A stretch of 55,592 nucleotides of DNA from Streptomyces huiliensis (GCF_020037025.1 NZ_JAIQLH010000089.1:1-55592), one strand, 5' to 3'; shown: positions 7,921 through 15,241, numbered from the stretch's first letter. Made by a program: numbers and translations. Notes: a model not told the origin generated them from the letters alone.

Positions 7921-8127
7921 CTACTCAACGCCCCACTCGGCCAATTCACCGCGCCCTAGCGGCGCTTGACCCCGACCGCACGCCTCCAGCCACACCAACT
8001 GTCGCACGACGCTCCACGGCAGGTCCCGCGCCCGCGCGTCCAGCACCCGGAACAGCCGCCGGTGCGTCACGTGCCGCCACCACCACTCCTCCACCCGAAA
8101 GAAGCCGGCGGCCAGCGCCTCCCTCAC
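7921..8127 (-). CDS. Unrecognised 68-aa protein, translationally coupled to the HATPase gene
   Basis: This small ORF starts at a GTG (8127) whose last bases form the TGA stop of the preceding HATPase gene, a GTGA 4-nt overlap typical of translational coupling. The product begins VREALAAGFFRVEEWWW and continues with VTHRRLFRVLDARARDLPW and SVVRQLVWLEACGRG. It is rich in Trp, Arg and hydrophobic residues, unlike the Gly/Arg/Ala output of out-of-frame Streptomyces sequence, which argues it is real. No family was recognised, and no signal peptide or membrane segment is clear. The same frame stays open further upstream, but that part is low-complexity shadow of the HATPase gene. It probably works with its upstream partner. 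Confidence 0.55.
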   Translation of the reverse strand: MREALAAGFFRVEEWWWRHVTHRRLFRVLDARARDLPWSVVRQLVWLEACGRGQAPLGRGELAEWGVE

Positions 8128-8768
8128 CACGACCCACCCCGCACCACATCGACGGCACTCCCCGCGTGCACCCGCAGCTCCGCCCCGCCCCGGAACCCCA
8201 CCACGACCTCGGCCCGCCCGTCCGCCCGGTCCTCCCGAACGCCCACCACCTCCCGCACCCACCCGTCCCCGACCACCCGATCCCCCACCAGCACCCGCTG
8301 CACCCACACCCGGATCCGCACGCCGCCCCCCTCGTCGTCCCCGCCCTGTCCCGGCACGGCCACCAGAGCCCACACGGACTTGCCGACCCCGTCCCGCGGA
8401 CTCACACCCCAGCGCCGGGCGAGAGCGGCGACGACGACGAGGCCGCGCCCGCCTTCACCGTGTGGGACCCCGGGCTCAGGGACCCGACCGTCCGCGTCCT
8501 CGACGGCGATCCGGACTCCGCCGGCCTCGCGGCGGAATCGGGTCACGATCTGCCCGCCCGCCGGTACGCGAGCGTGCACGACGGCATTCGTCAGCAGCTC
8601 CGAGAGCACCGTGGCGGCCGAGTCTTCGAGCGCCGCCATGCCCCATTCCGCCAACGTCTTGTGCAAGTGGGCACGGGCTCGGGCAACGCATCGAGGGTGT
8701 CGCTTCCAAACCAGCCGTACTTCGGGCTCGTTCCTGTCCAACGGCCTGCGTTCCATGGCGGTCAGCAT
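8124..8768 (-). CDS. HATPase-type ATP-binding protein (RsbW/anti-sigma-like) with a C-terminal extension
   Basis: A 214-aa protein. Residues ~20-140 form a GHKL ATPase domain of the kind found in RsbW-like anti-sigma kinases: LSELLTNAVVHARV is the N-box and GEGGRGLVVVAALARRWG the G-box. Streptomyces has many such genes, most with unknown partners. Residues ~145-214 form an extra Val/Gly-rich, probably beta-strand segment (VLVGDRVVGDGWVREVVGVRED) that the usual ~145-aa members lack. It is divergent from the HTH/TPR regulator, a frequent pairing in this genus, and is followed by a coupled 68-aa ORF. The start may be ATG 8768 or 8756; no good ribosome site decides. Confidence 0.82.
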   Translation of the reverse strand: MLTAMERRPLDRNEPEVRLVWKRHPRCVARARAHLHKTLAEWGMAALEDSAATVLSELLTNAVVHARVPAGGQIVTRFRREAGGVRIAVEDADGRVPEPGVPHGEGGRGLVVVAALARRWGVSPRDGVGKSVWALVAVPGQGGDDEGGGVRIRVWVQRVLVGDRVVGDGWVREVVGVREDRADGRAEVVVGFRGGAELRVHAGSAVDVVRGGSW

Positions 8769-8878
8769 CGTCGGGGCCGTTTGCCGCGGAAAGCCCGAGG
8801 TGATGACTCACCGTGGGTAACATCCTTGGATACAGGGCGGTGCCCACGCCCGCCGGCCTCGTCTCCGGAGCGCTGCCC

Positions 8879-10219
8879 ATGCCCGAGTACGACCCACCCG
8901 CGGGTTTCCCCGCCCGGCTGCTCAACAGCGAGGACATGGAGGCGGCTTGCCGGGCCCGTGACTTCGCCACCGTCTTCCGGCTGGCGAAACGGGCCGGAAT
9001 CCACCCGGCCCTCATCGGCCGCCGCTGTCTGCTGACACCGAGCCGGGTCGCGGAGATCCTCAAGGGACAGCGGAAGGTCGTGGACATCCAGGTCGTCGAA
9101 CGCATCGCGGACGGCCTGCGCATCCCCGGCCTCATGCTGGGGCTGGCACCTCGCGCGTGGGAACAGGAGTTCACGGAAGGCGCGCGGCCGGCGCCGCCGG
9201 GTTCCACCGAGGCCGAGGCAGCCGACGAGTTCGCCCCCGCGCCCTCCGATTCGGCTTTAGCGGAGGAGACATGCGATCCCGCGTTCGTCGCGGACCTTGT
9301 GGCGAGTCAGCTGACGCAGCACTACCGGTGCGCCGACTTCTTCGGAGCCCGGCACACACTTCCGCCCGCCACCCACCAGATGCGTACGCTGGCCGGGTGC
9401 CTCGTGACCGCCACGGGCCCACGGCGAACGGCGCTCCTGCGTACGGCTTCCCGGATGGCCGAGTTCGTCGGCTGGCTCCACCAGGACCTCGGGCACCTGG
9501 CATCCGCCTCGTACTGGTCGGACCGGTCGATGGAGTGGGCTCAGGAGGCAGCCGACGACCACATGCAGGCTTACGTCCTCTTCCGCAAGAGCAACCAGGC
9601 AGCCATACGATCACAGGGCGCCAAGGTCGTATCCCTCGCTCGGGCAGCCCAGCGCCTCCCCGATCTGCCGCCACGGCTGAAGGCGCTGGCAGCTCAGCAG
9701 GAAGCGCAGGGCTACTCCCTCATGCGCAACTCACGGGCGGCGCACGCCAAGTTCGATGAGGCGCTGGCCCTCGCTTCGCAACCGGACGCCGGGCCGGCGT
9801 CGGGCGTCGACACGTCCTACTGCACGCCCGAGTACGTCGAAATCCAGCGCGCCACGTGCCGGTCGGGGCTGGGGGAGCCCGAGAAGGCCATCGCGGCATT
9901 CCAGGCCCAGTTGGCCGGACTTCCTCCGATCTACCGCAACGACCGTGGTGTCTACCTCGCCCGCCTGGCTCGCGCGTACACCTGCGCCGGTGAGCACGGG
10001 CAGGCGGTCGGCACGGCGACTCAAGCGCTGACCATCGCGTCACAGACCGGATCGGCCCGCACGATGGCGGAGCTCACCGCTGTCGCCGATGCCGTGCGCG
10101 CTCATTGCACCGATCAGGAGGTCTCGACGTTCCTTGCACGCTTCGAGACGATTTCGAATCGCCTTTCGACGGGACATGCCCAGCCCCAGCACGAAATGCT
10201 GGCCACATGGATGAGTTGA
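8879..10219 (+). CDS. HTH/TPR transcriptional regulator containing a TTA codon
   Basis: A regulator of about 446 aa. Its N-terminal ~90 residues contain an XRE-like helix-turn-helix (LAKRAGIHPALIGRRCLLTPSRVAEI region), and the rest is alpha-helical with TPR-like repeats, as in many Streptomyces HTH regulators with a sensor-like TPR half. ATG 8879 has GGAG nine bases upstream; GTG 8813 is an alternative only 44 bp from the divergent HATPase start. Codon 127 (9257-9259) is TTA, the rare leucine codon read by the bldA tRNA, so production may be limited to later growth. Its stop overlaps the creatininase start by 13 bp, implying coupling. Target unknown. Confidence 0.85.
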   Translation: MPEYDPPAGFPARLLNSEDMEAACRARDFATVFRLAKRAGIHPALIGRRCLLTPSRVAEILKGQRKVVDIQVVERIADGLRIPGLMLGLAPRAWEQEFTEGARPAPPGSTEAEAADEFAPAPSDSALAEETCDPAFVADLVASQLTQHYRCADFFGARHTLPPATHQMRTLAGCLVTATGPRRTALLRTASRMAEFVGWLHQDLGHLASASYWSDRSMEWAQEAADDHMQAYVLFRKSNQAAIRSQGAKVVSLARAAQRLPDLPPRLKALAAQQEAQGYSLMRNSRAAHAKFDEALALASQPDAGPASGVDTSYCTPEYVEIQRATCRSGLGEPEKAIAAFQAQLAGLPPIYRNDRGVYLARLARAYTCAGEHGQAVGTATQALTIASQTGSARTMAELTAVADAVRAHCTDQEVSTFLARFETISNRLSTGHAQPQHEMLATWMS

Positions 10220-10929
10220 TCACACAGGCCACCACTGCGGACGCACAGGCACATGGCGCCGGCGTGGCCGTACTTCCCGTCGGCAGCTTCGAACAGCACG
10301 GCCCCCACCTGCCGTTGGTCACGGACACCGCCATCGCCTGCCTGGTCGCCCGCCGCCTGGCCGACGACCACGGGCTGTTCCTGCTGCCGCCGATCACGAT
10401 CTCCTGCTCCCACGAGCACGCGCACATGGCCGGCACCGTCAGCATCAGCGCCGGAACGCTGTACGCCATGGTGCACGACATCTGGCGGTCACTCGCCGCC
10501 TCCGGCGTCCCCGGCCTCCTCATCGTGAACGGGCACGGCGGCAACTACGTGCTCCAGAACGCCGTCCAGGAGATCAACACCACCGCCCCTCCCCGCGTCG
10601 CGCTCTTCCCGGTGTCCGAGGACCGTTCCCGGGCCCGGGCCGAAGCCGGGCTGGAGAGCAGCGGCGCGGAGGACATGCACGCCGGCGAGTTCGAGGTCTC
10701 CCTGCTGCTGCACGGCGCGCCGCACCTCGTCCGGGACGGCGTCGAAGGCGACGACCACGCGGCACCGAACCGCCCGCACCTGCTCACCCTCGGCATGGCG
10801 GGATACACGCCCAACGGCGTGATCGGCCGGCCGTCCCTCGCATCCGCCGCCAAGGGCAAGGCGCTCCTGGACAGCTTCTCGCGCTCGGCGCGGGCGCACT
10901 TGGACGTGATCGAAGGCGCCCGGCGATGA
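10207..10929 (+). CDS. Creatininase family protein
   Basis: A 240-aa member of the creatininase/MftE metal-dependent amidohydrolase family. Metal and active-site motifs are present: GSFEQHGPHLPLVTD, ISCSHEHAHMAGT and NGHGGN. True creatininases open the creatinine ring, while relatives process peptides or formamides, so the substrate cannot be assigned. The ATG at 10207 overlaps the end of the HTH/TPR regulator by 13 bp. The stop overlaps the start of the following NUDIX reading frame as ATGA (10926-10929). Regulator, creatininase and NUDIX genes therefore formed one coupled unit before the NUDIX gene decayed. Cytosolic; no signal peptide. Confidence 0.85.
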   Translation: MDELITQATTADAQAHGAGVAVLPVGSFEQHGPHLPLVTDTAIACLVARRLADDHGLFLLPPITISCSHEHAHMAGTVSISAGTLYAMVHDIWRSLAASGVPGLLIVNGHGGNYVLQNAVQEINTTAPPRVALFPVSEDRSRARAEAGLESSGAEDMHAGEFEVSLLLHGAPHLVRDGVEGDDHAAPNRPHLLTLGMAGYTPNGVIGRPSLASAAKGKALLDSFSRSARAHLDVIEGARR

Positions 10930-11440
10930 CCGCCGCCACGAGTGGGCACGGCAACGAGCACGAGAAGCGCATGGCGCGCCCCCGGATGGCCGCCGGGGCG
11001 CTCTTCTTCGACGAGGGGGGCCGGGTGCTGCTGGTTCGTCCCTCCTGCAAGCCCGGTTGGTAGATTCCCGGTGGCTACGTGGAGACCGGCGAGTCGCCCC
11101 TCGACGTCTGCCGACGGGAAATAGCCGAGGAGTTGGGGGTCACGCCGCCCATCGGGCACCTCCTCGTCGCGGACGGGGCTCCGAGCCCCCGTCGAGGGCG
11201 ACAAGGTCCTGTTCGTCTTCGACGGCGGCCCGCTGGACGAGCGGCAGCGCGCGGCCGTCCGCCCCGCGCCCGGCGAGCTGCCGGCGGCCCGCTTCCACCC
11301 GCGCGACGCCCTCGACACCCTGCTCGTCCCCCGGCTCGCCCCCCGCTCGCCCGCCGCTCGCCCGCCGCGTCCGCGAAGCCGTCGCCGCGTGCGACGCGGC
11401 CGGCTTCCGCTACCTGGAACACGGCGTTCCCGCCGCGCGG
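10926..11440 (+). pseudogene. Broken NUDIX hydrolase gene
   Basis: The frame opens with ATG in the ATGA overlap with the creatininase gene and encodes ARPRMAAGALFFDEGGRVLLV, then meets TAG at 11061-11063 inside the usual KPGW(E)IPGG block; a single G-to-T change would turn the expected GAG into TAG. Reading on in the same frame gives a perfect Nudix box, GYVETGESPLDVCRREIAEELGV. Near 11180-11195 the frame shifts (VEGDKVLFVFDGG continues in another frame), and near 11370 it shifts again (RRVREAVAACDAAGFRYLEHG). One nonsense change plus two frameshifts indicate a dead gene. Sequencing error could explain one lesion, hardly all three. NUDIX enzymes hydrolyse nucleoside-diphosphate-linked compounds. 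Confidence 0.85.
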
Positions 11441-11582
11441 AGCAGGCCGACGCGCCGAGTCGATGGTCCGTGAGGACTACGTCCAAGGCCGCGGCCCGCC
11501 CGCGCCTCACGGCCGGTACGGGTACGGGGGACGACGGCATAGCGTGCTGCCAGGTCCAGACCGTCCGCGCAGGGGAGAGAAC

Positions 11583-12290
11583 ATGAGCACCGCCACACCG
11601 GTATCGCTGGTCACGGGCGCCAACCGGGGAATCGGCCGGGAGACCGCGCGTCAGCTGGCCGCGCTCGGCCACACCGTCCTGCTGTGCGCCCGCCGTCCGG
11701 AGGACGCCGAGCGGACCGTCGCCGAGCTGGCCCCCGGAGTGCCCGGCACGCTGCTGCCCCGTCGGCTGGACGTGACCGACGCCGACGGCGTCCGGGCCCT
11801 CGCCCGCGGCGTGGAGGAGGAGTTCGGGCGCCTCGACGTCCTCGTCAACAACGCCGCCGTCAACTACGACACCGCCCGACGCGCCGTCTCCACCGACCTC
11901 GACGAGGTCCGGCGCACCCTGGAGACCAACCTCTTCGGCGCCTGGCACACCGCGCAGGCGTTCCTGCCGCTGCTCCGCCGCTCGGCCCACCCCCGCCTGG
12001 TGAACGTCTCCAGCGAGTCCGGCTCCCTGGAGCACATGGCCGGCGGAACCCCGGCCTACGGGGTCTCGAAGGCGGCGCTCAACGCCCTCACCCGCAAGCT
12101 CGCCGACGAACTGCGCGCCGAGCGGATCCTGGTCAACGCCGTCTGCCCGGGGTGGATCGCCACCGACATGGGCGGCCCGGGCGGCGGACCCGTCGAGCAG
12201 GGCGCCGCCGGTGTCGTCTGGGCCGCCACCCTGCCCGACTCCGGCCCCACCGGCGGCTTCTTCCGGGACGGCGAACCCTTGGCCTGGTAG
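11583..12290 (+). CDS. SDR family NAD(P)-dependent oxidoreductase
   Basis: A 235-aa classical short-chain dehydrogenase. TGANRGIG near the N-terminus is the cofactor glycine motif, NNAAVN the structural motif, VNVSSESGS the catalytic Ser region, and YGVSK the catalytic YxxxK. CPGWIATDMGG follows, as in carbonyl reductase-like members. Substrate unknown. The ATG at 11583 has GGGGAGAG upstream. It lies about 140 bp beyond the decayed NUDIX gene, so it may have its own promoter. It is convergent with the symporter gene, with a strong terminator between them. Length is at the short end of the family but all key residues are present. Confidence 0.88.
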   Translation: MSTATPVSLVTGANRGIGRETARQLAALGHTVLLCARRPEDAERTVAELAPGVPGTLLPRRLDVTDADGVRALARGVEEEFGRLDVLVNNAAVNYDTARRAVSTDLDEVRRTLETNLFGAWHTAQAFLPLLRRSAHPRLVNVSSESGSLEHMAGGTPAYGVSKAALNALTRKLADELRAERILVNAVCPGWIATDMGGPGGGPVEQGAAGVVWAATLPDSGPTGGFFRDGEPLAW

Positions 12291-12297
12291 GCGCCGT

Positions 12298-12354
12298 TGG
12301 CGGGGCAGGCACCATGGCCCGGCAGGCACCGCGGCCCGGCAGGCACCGCGGCCC
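12298..12354. repeat. Three short tandem repeats (17 bp)
   Basis: Three units of the form CCCGGCAGGCACCGCGG (the first slightly diverged) run head to tail just after the SDR stop codon. No coding role seen. Confidence 0.65.
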
Positions 12355-12374
12355 GGCGCCCCCGGGAGAACGGC

Positions 12375-12424
12375 GGGAGCCCCCGGCCCCGTCCGGCGAA
12401 AGCGGACGAAGGCCGGGGGCTCCC
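12375..12424. terminator. Bidirectional terminator between the SDR and symporter genes
   Basis: GGGAGCCCCCGGCC (12375-12388) pairs perfectly with GGCCGGGGGCTCCC (12411-12424), with an inner CGTCCG/CGGACG stem and a GCGAAAG loop. It lies between convergent genes. Confidence 0.85.
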
Positions 12425-12445
12425 CCCGTCGGAACAGCGGGCGCG

Positions 12446-13813
12446 TCACGCCGCGCTCAGCACCGGCTCCTGCTCGCGCGGAAGCTCGCGCTCCGGCTCG
12501 CCCTCCAGCTTGGAGCCGTCGGCCGTGGCGTACGCCTCGCGGTCGAGGATGCCCTCGCGGGAGGCGACGATGATCGGGACGACGGACTGGCCGGCGACGT
12601 TGGTGGCGGTGCGGATCATGTCGACGATCGGGTCGATCGCGAGCAGCAGGCCCACGCCCGCCATCGGCAGGCCCAGCGTCGACAGGGTCAGGGTGAGCAT
12701 CACCGTGGCGCCGGTCAGACCGGCGGTCGCGGCCGAGCCGATGACCGAGACGAACGCGATCAGCAGGTAGTCGCGGAGCTCCAGCGGCACGTCGAAGACC
12801 TGGGCCACGAAGATCGCGGCGATGGCCGGGTAGATCGAGGCGCAGCCGTCCATCTTCGTCGTCGAGCCGAACGGTACGGCGAACGACGTGTACTCCTTCG
12901 GCACGCCCAGCCGCTCGGTGACCCGCTGGGTGACCGGCATGGTGCCCACGGAGGAGCGGGAGACGAAGGCGAGCTGGATCGCGGGCCAGGCGCCCTTGAA
13001 GAACTGCAGCGGGTTGACCTTGGCGACCGTCGCGAGCAGCAGCGGGTAGACGCCGAAGAGGACGATGGCGCAGCCGACGTAGATGTCCGCGGTGAAGGTC
13101 GCGTACTTGCCGATCAGGTCCCAGCCGTACTTGTGGATGGCGTGACCGACGAGGCCGAGGCTGCCCAGCGGGGCGAGGCGGATGACCCACCACAGCACCT
13201 TCTGGAGGAGCTCGAGGACAGACTCGCTCAGGGTGAGCAGCGGGCGGGCCTTCTCGCCGACCTGGAGGACGGCGACACCGGCGACGGCGGCCATGAAGAC
13301 GATCTGGAGCACGTTCAGCTGGGTGAACGGCGTGATGACGTCGGTCGGGACGATGCCGGTGAGGAAGTCGAGCCAGGAGCCCTTCTTCTTCGGGTCGCCG
13401 CCGTCGGCGGCGGTGAGGCCGGTGCCCTCGCCGGGGTTGGTGAGCAGGCCGATCGCCAGGCCGATGGAGACGGCGATCAGCGACGTGATCATGAACCAGA
13501 GGAGGGTCCGGGTCGCCAGCCGCGCGGCGTTCGAGACGTTCCGCAGGTTGGTGATCGAGACCAGGATGGCGAAGAAGACCAGCGGGGCCACCACGACCAT
13601 GAGCAGCTGGACGAAGATGTCACCGATCTTGTCGAGCGTGGTCTTCAGCCAGGTGACGTCGCCGTAGCGCGCCGCCCAGCCGAGCAGGGCGCCGAGGACG
13701 AGGCCGAGCAGGATCTGCGCCCAGAACGGGACCTTGGGTATGCGGCCGAGGGCGGCGCGGGCCCCGGTGGGCGGGGTCGCGGAGGGAGCGGAGGAAGGGG
13801 GCGTCGATGACAA
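12446..13813 (-). CDS. Dicarboxylate/amino acid:cation symporter (DAACS family)
   Basis: A ~455-aa membrane transporter that moves an acidic or sulfur amino acid or dicarboxylate with a cation. It has about eight hydrophobic helices and both re-entrant loops: SRSSVGTMPVT (HP1 serine-rich) and GLTGATVM (HP2), with STTKMDGCAS in place of the common NMDGT motif of helix 7. The proposed start is TTG 13813, preceded by GGAG at good spacing; the open frame continues upstream but as a Pro/Ser/Arg-rich, improbable N-terminus. About 110 nt upstream ends a 34-codon leader-peptide ORF with three Cys codons, so cystine uptake, as by TcyP of the same family, is a reasonable hypothesis rather than an assignment. 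Confidence 0.87.
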   Translation of the reverse strand: MSSTPPSSAPSATPPTGARAALGRIPKVPFWAQILLGLVLGALLGWAARYGDVTWLKTTLDKIGDIFVQLLMVVVAPLVFFAILVSITNLRNVSNAARLATRTLLWFMITSLIAVSIGLAIGLLTNPGEGTGLTAADGGDPKKKGSWLDFLTGIVPTDVITPFTQLNVLQIVFMAAVAGVAVLQVGEKARPLLTLSESVLELLQKVLWWVIRLAPLGSLGLVGHAIHKYGWDLIGKYATFTADIYVGCAIVLFGVYPLLLATVAKVNPLQFFKGAWPAIQLAFVSRSSVGTMPVTQRVTERLGVPKEYTSFAVPFGSTTKMDGCASIYPAIAAIFVAQVFDVPLELRDYLLIAFVSVIGSAATAGLTGATVMLTLTLSTLGLPMAGVGLLLAIDPIVDMIRTATNVAGQSVVPIIVASREGILDREAYATADGSKLEGEPERELPREQEPVLSAA

Positions 13814-13920
13814 CGGAAACTCCGGGGACAGGCGTGGGGGTGAAGAAGAGGGCGCGAGGCGCCGGGAGGTCCGTACGTACGGGATCTCCGGCCGCGTCGA
13901 GGTGATCGTCGGGAAAGCGA

Positions 13921-14025
13921 TCAGCGGCGGCGACAGGCCGCGGACAGACAGCGGCAAAGATCGACGTGCAGGCGCGCCACGAGGCCGGGGCCCGTGGGGA
14001 TTCGGTGCGCTGCTGCTGTCTTCAT
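13921..14025 (-). CDS. Probable leaderless leader peptide (34 aa, Cys-containing) upstream of the symporter
   Basis: The ATG at 14025 opens a 34-codon frame ending at TGA 13921-13923. The product starts MKTAAAHRIPTG and contains LVARLHVDLCRC and SAACRRR. The R(L/R)HVDL core resembles short 'putative leader peptides' known in Streptomyces upstream of sulfur and amino-acid genes. A -10-like TAACGT ends 6 nt before the ATG, so the mRNA would begin at the start codon. There are three Cys codons in the second half. It ends about 107 nt before the symporter start, room for an attenuator. Cysteine-sensitive control of the transporter is the proposed role; the family match is from memory. Confidence 0.65.
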   Translation of the reverse strand: MKTAAAHRIPTGPGLVARLHVDLCRCLSAACRRR

Positions 14026-14031
14026 GTCGAC

Positions 14032-14061
14032 ACGTTAACACTGCGACTTTGAGAAACCCAA
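14032..14061 (-). promoter_or_regulatory. Promoter of the leader peptide/symporter transcript
   Basis: On the minus strand TTGGGT (14061-14056) and TAACGT (14037-14032) are separated by 18 bp. The -10 ends 6 nt from the leader-peptide ATG, consistent with a leaderless transcript. Confidence 0.5.
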
Positions 14062-14075
14062 AGGAATTCTTTGGG
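14057..14075. promoter_or_regulatory. Palindrome overlapping the symporter promoter
   Basis: CCCAAAG (14057-14063) and CTTTGGG (14069-14075) are perfect inverted repeats around GAATT. The left arm overlaps the proposed -35 box, so a repressor bound here would block transcription. The local sequence is A/T-rich for this genome. No known operator was recognised. Confidence 0.5.
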
Positions 14076-14239
14076 ATGCGAGCGCCGCGCAGCCCGAAGA
14101 GGCTCGTAGCGGCACGAAAAAGCGCCGCGCGTCGCGCCACCGGGCGGTTGCCCGGCGGCGCGACGGCGGCGCGATGTGACGAAAACTACCCTCGGCGGCT
14201 AAAGGTGCCCTTCACCCAAGCCATCCGGATGTGTCCGGG

Positions 14240-14527
14240 TTACACCCGGTCTTCCTGCCCGGCGTTCGCCTGCAGCCGCTCCCGCGTCCGCTCGACGCGC
14301 TCGGCCACCTGCATGGCCATGGCGTCCCGCTGCTTGCGGAGCAGCACCCAGCTCAGCGGCGCGGAGATGACCAGGGCCAGCAGGATCATCCAGATGAAGT
14401 TGGAGTTGTTCGCCCCGAGCGGGATGGCGCGGAGGTAGCAGAGCACCCACACGACGGCGAAGGAGGCCACGAGCAGGCCGAATCGCAGAGCGGTGTAACG
14501 GAGCGAGGCGTACTTCTGGCTACTCAC
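14240..14527 (-). CDS. DUF4229 small membrane protein
   Basis: A 95-aa protein with two membrane segments: residues ~12-32 (YTALRFGLLVASFAVVWVLC) and ~43-62 (FIWMILLALVISAPLSWVLL), followed by a charged, probably coiled C-terminal tail of about 30 residues (AERVERTRERLQ). This matches the DUF4229 family, common in Streptomyces and of unknown function. The start is GTG at 14527. It sits on the same strand as the menaquinone genes but is separated from the GNAT gene by repeats, and co-transcription is not obvious. Its location in the cytoplasmic membrane is inferred from the hydrophobic segments. Confidence 0.8.
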   Translation of the reverse strand: MSSQKYASLRYTALRFGLLVASFAVVWVLCYLRAIPLGANNSNFIWMILLALVISAPLSWVLLRKQRDAMAMQVAERVERTRERLQANAGQEDRV

Positions 14528-14589
14528 GGGACGGACCTTCTTCTCAACGGCAGCCGAAAGGGTCCCTACCAGTCAAGCACGAGGGGGAG

Positions 14590-14700
14590 TGGATCAATCC
14601 AGAGGGAGCCACATCAGCCCGGATCGAGTCCCCCTCGGCCCAGCGGAAGCCACGACTCAGTCCAGCGGAAGCCACAACTCAGCCCAGCGGAAGCCACATC
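14590..14700. repeat. Tandem duplication of the GNAT gene 3' end (~22-bp units)
   Basis: CAGCGGAAGCCAC recurs at about 14640, 14663 and 14685, with a diverged copy near 14597. On the minus strand each unit reads TGTGGCTTCCGCTGG plus a TGA-like triplet, i.e. copies of the last codons (MWLPLG, stop) of the GNAT gene. The first in-frame stop is at 14679-14681. Confidence 0.7.
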
Positions 14701-15200
14701 TGCACGTCGTCGCGGTAGTCGTCCGCGGACAGCCGCAGCCCGCCCGGCACCCGCCCGACCTCCTTGAACCCGAGCCGCCCGTAGAACTCCTCCAGCCCCA
14801 TGCCGCCGCGCACCTCCAGCCGCAGCGCCTCCAGACCGGCCTCGCGCGCCATCTCCACCGTCTCCCGCATCAGCCGGAGCCCGTGGCCGCCGCCCTGCAG
14901 CGCGGGATCGAGCATGACCAGGACGACCATGGCCCAGTGCCGCATCTTGAAGTCGGTGTGGAGCCGGAGGAACGTCGTCCCGACGAGGCGCCCCCCGGCT
15001 TCGTACGCGCCGAGCATCCGGTGCTCCCCGGCGGCCACCCGCGCGACCTGCGCCTCGGTCGCCGCGCGCACCTCGTCCTCCGTCACCGACGGCACGAAGC
15101 CGACCGAGCCGCCGGCCCGCGACACGTCGTACCAGAGGCGGGCGAACTCGTCCCGGAGCCCGGGGGTCAGCTGCGGATCACGCTGGAACGTAAGAGCCAT
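14679..15200 (-). CDS. GNAT family N-acetyltransferase
   Basis: A 173-aa GCN5-related acetyltransferase. The central strand-loop VVLVMLDPALQGGGHGLRLMRETVEMAREAG carries the acetyl-CoA pyrophosphate-binding (Q/R)xxGxG/A pattern as QGGGHG, and FYGRLGFKEVGR is the typical C-terminal strand. It transfers an acetyl group to an unknown amine; cytosolic. The ATG at 15200 gives MALTFQRDPQL. It is on the same strand as mqnE, but a strong terminator lies between them, so it is probably transcribed separately. The stop region is tandemly duplicated downstream. Confidence 0.85.
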   Translation of the reverse strand: MALTFQRDPQLTPGLRDEFARLWYDVSRAGGSVGFVPSVTEDEVRAATEAQVARVAAGEHRMLGAYEAGGRLVGTTFLRLHTDFKMRHWAMVVLVMLDPALQGGGHGLRLMRETVEMAREAGLEALRLEVRGGMGLEEFYGRLGFKEVGRVPGGLRLSADDYRDDVQMWLPLG

Positions 15201-15241
15201 GGAACCGATGCAACCATTACCTACCTCCGGCACGCAAGAGA

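Noticed and set aside
10545..13193. 882-codon minus-strand frame through the creatininase, NUDIX, SDR and symporter region
   Set aside because: It is a shadow of real genes in other frames, with Arg/Gly/Pro-rich output and no recognisable motif.
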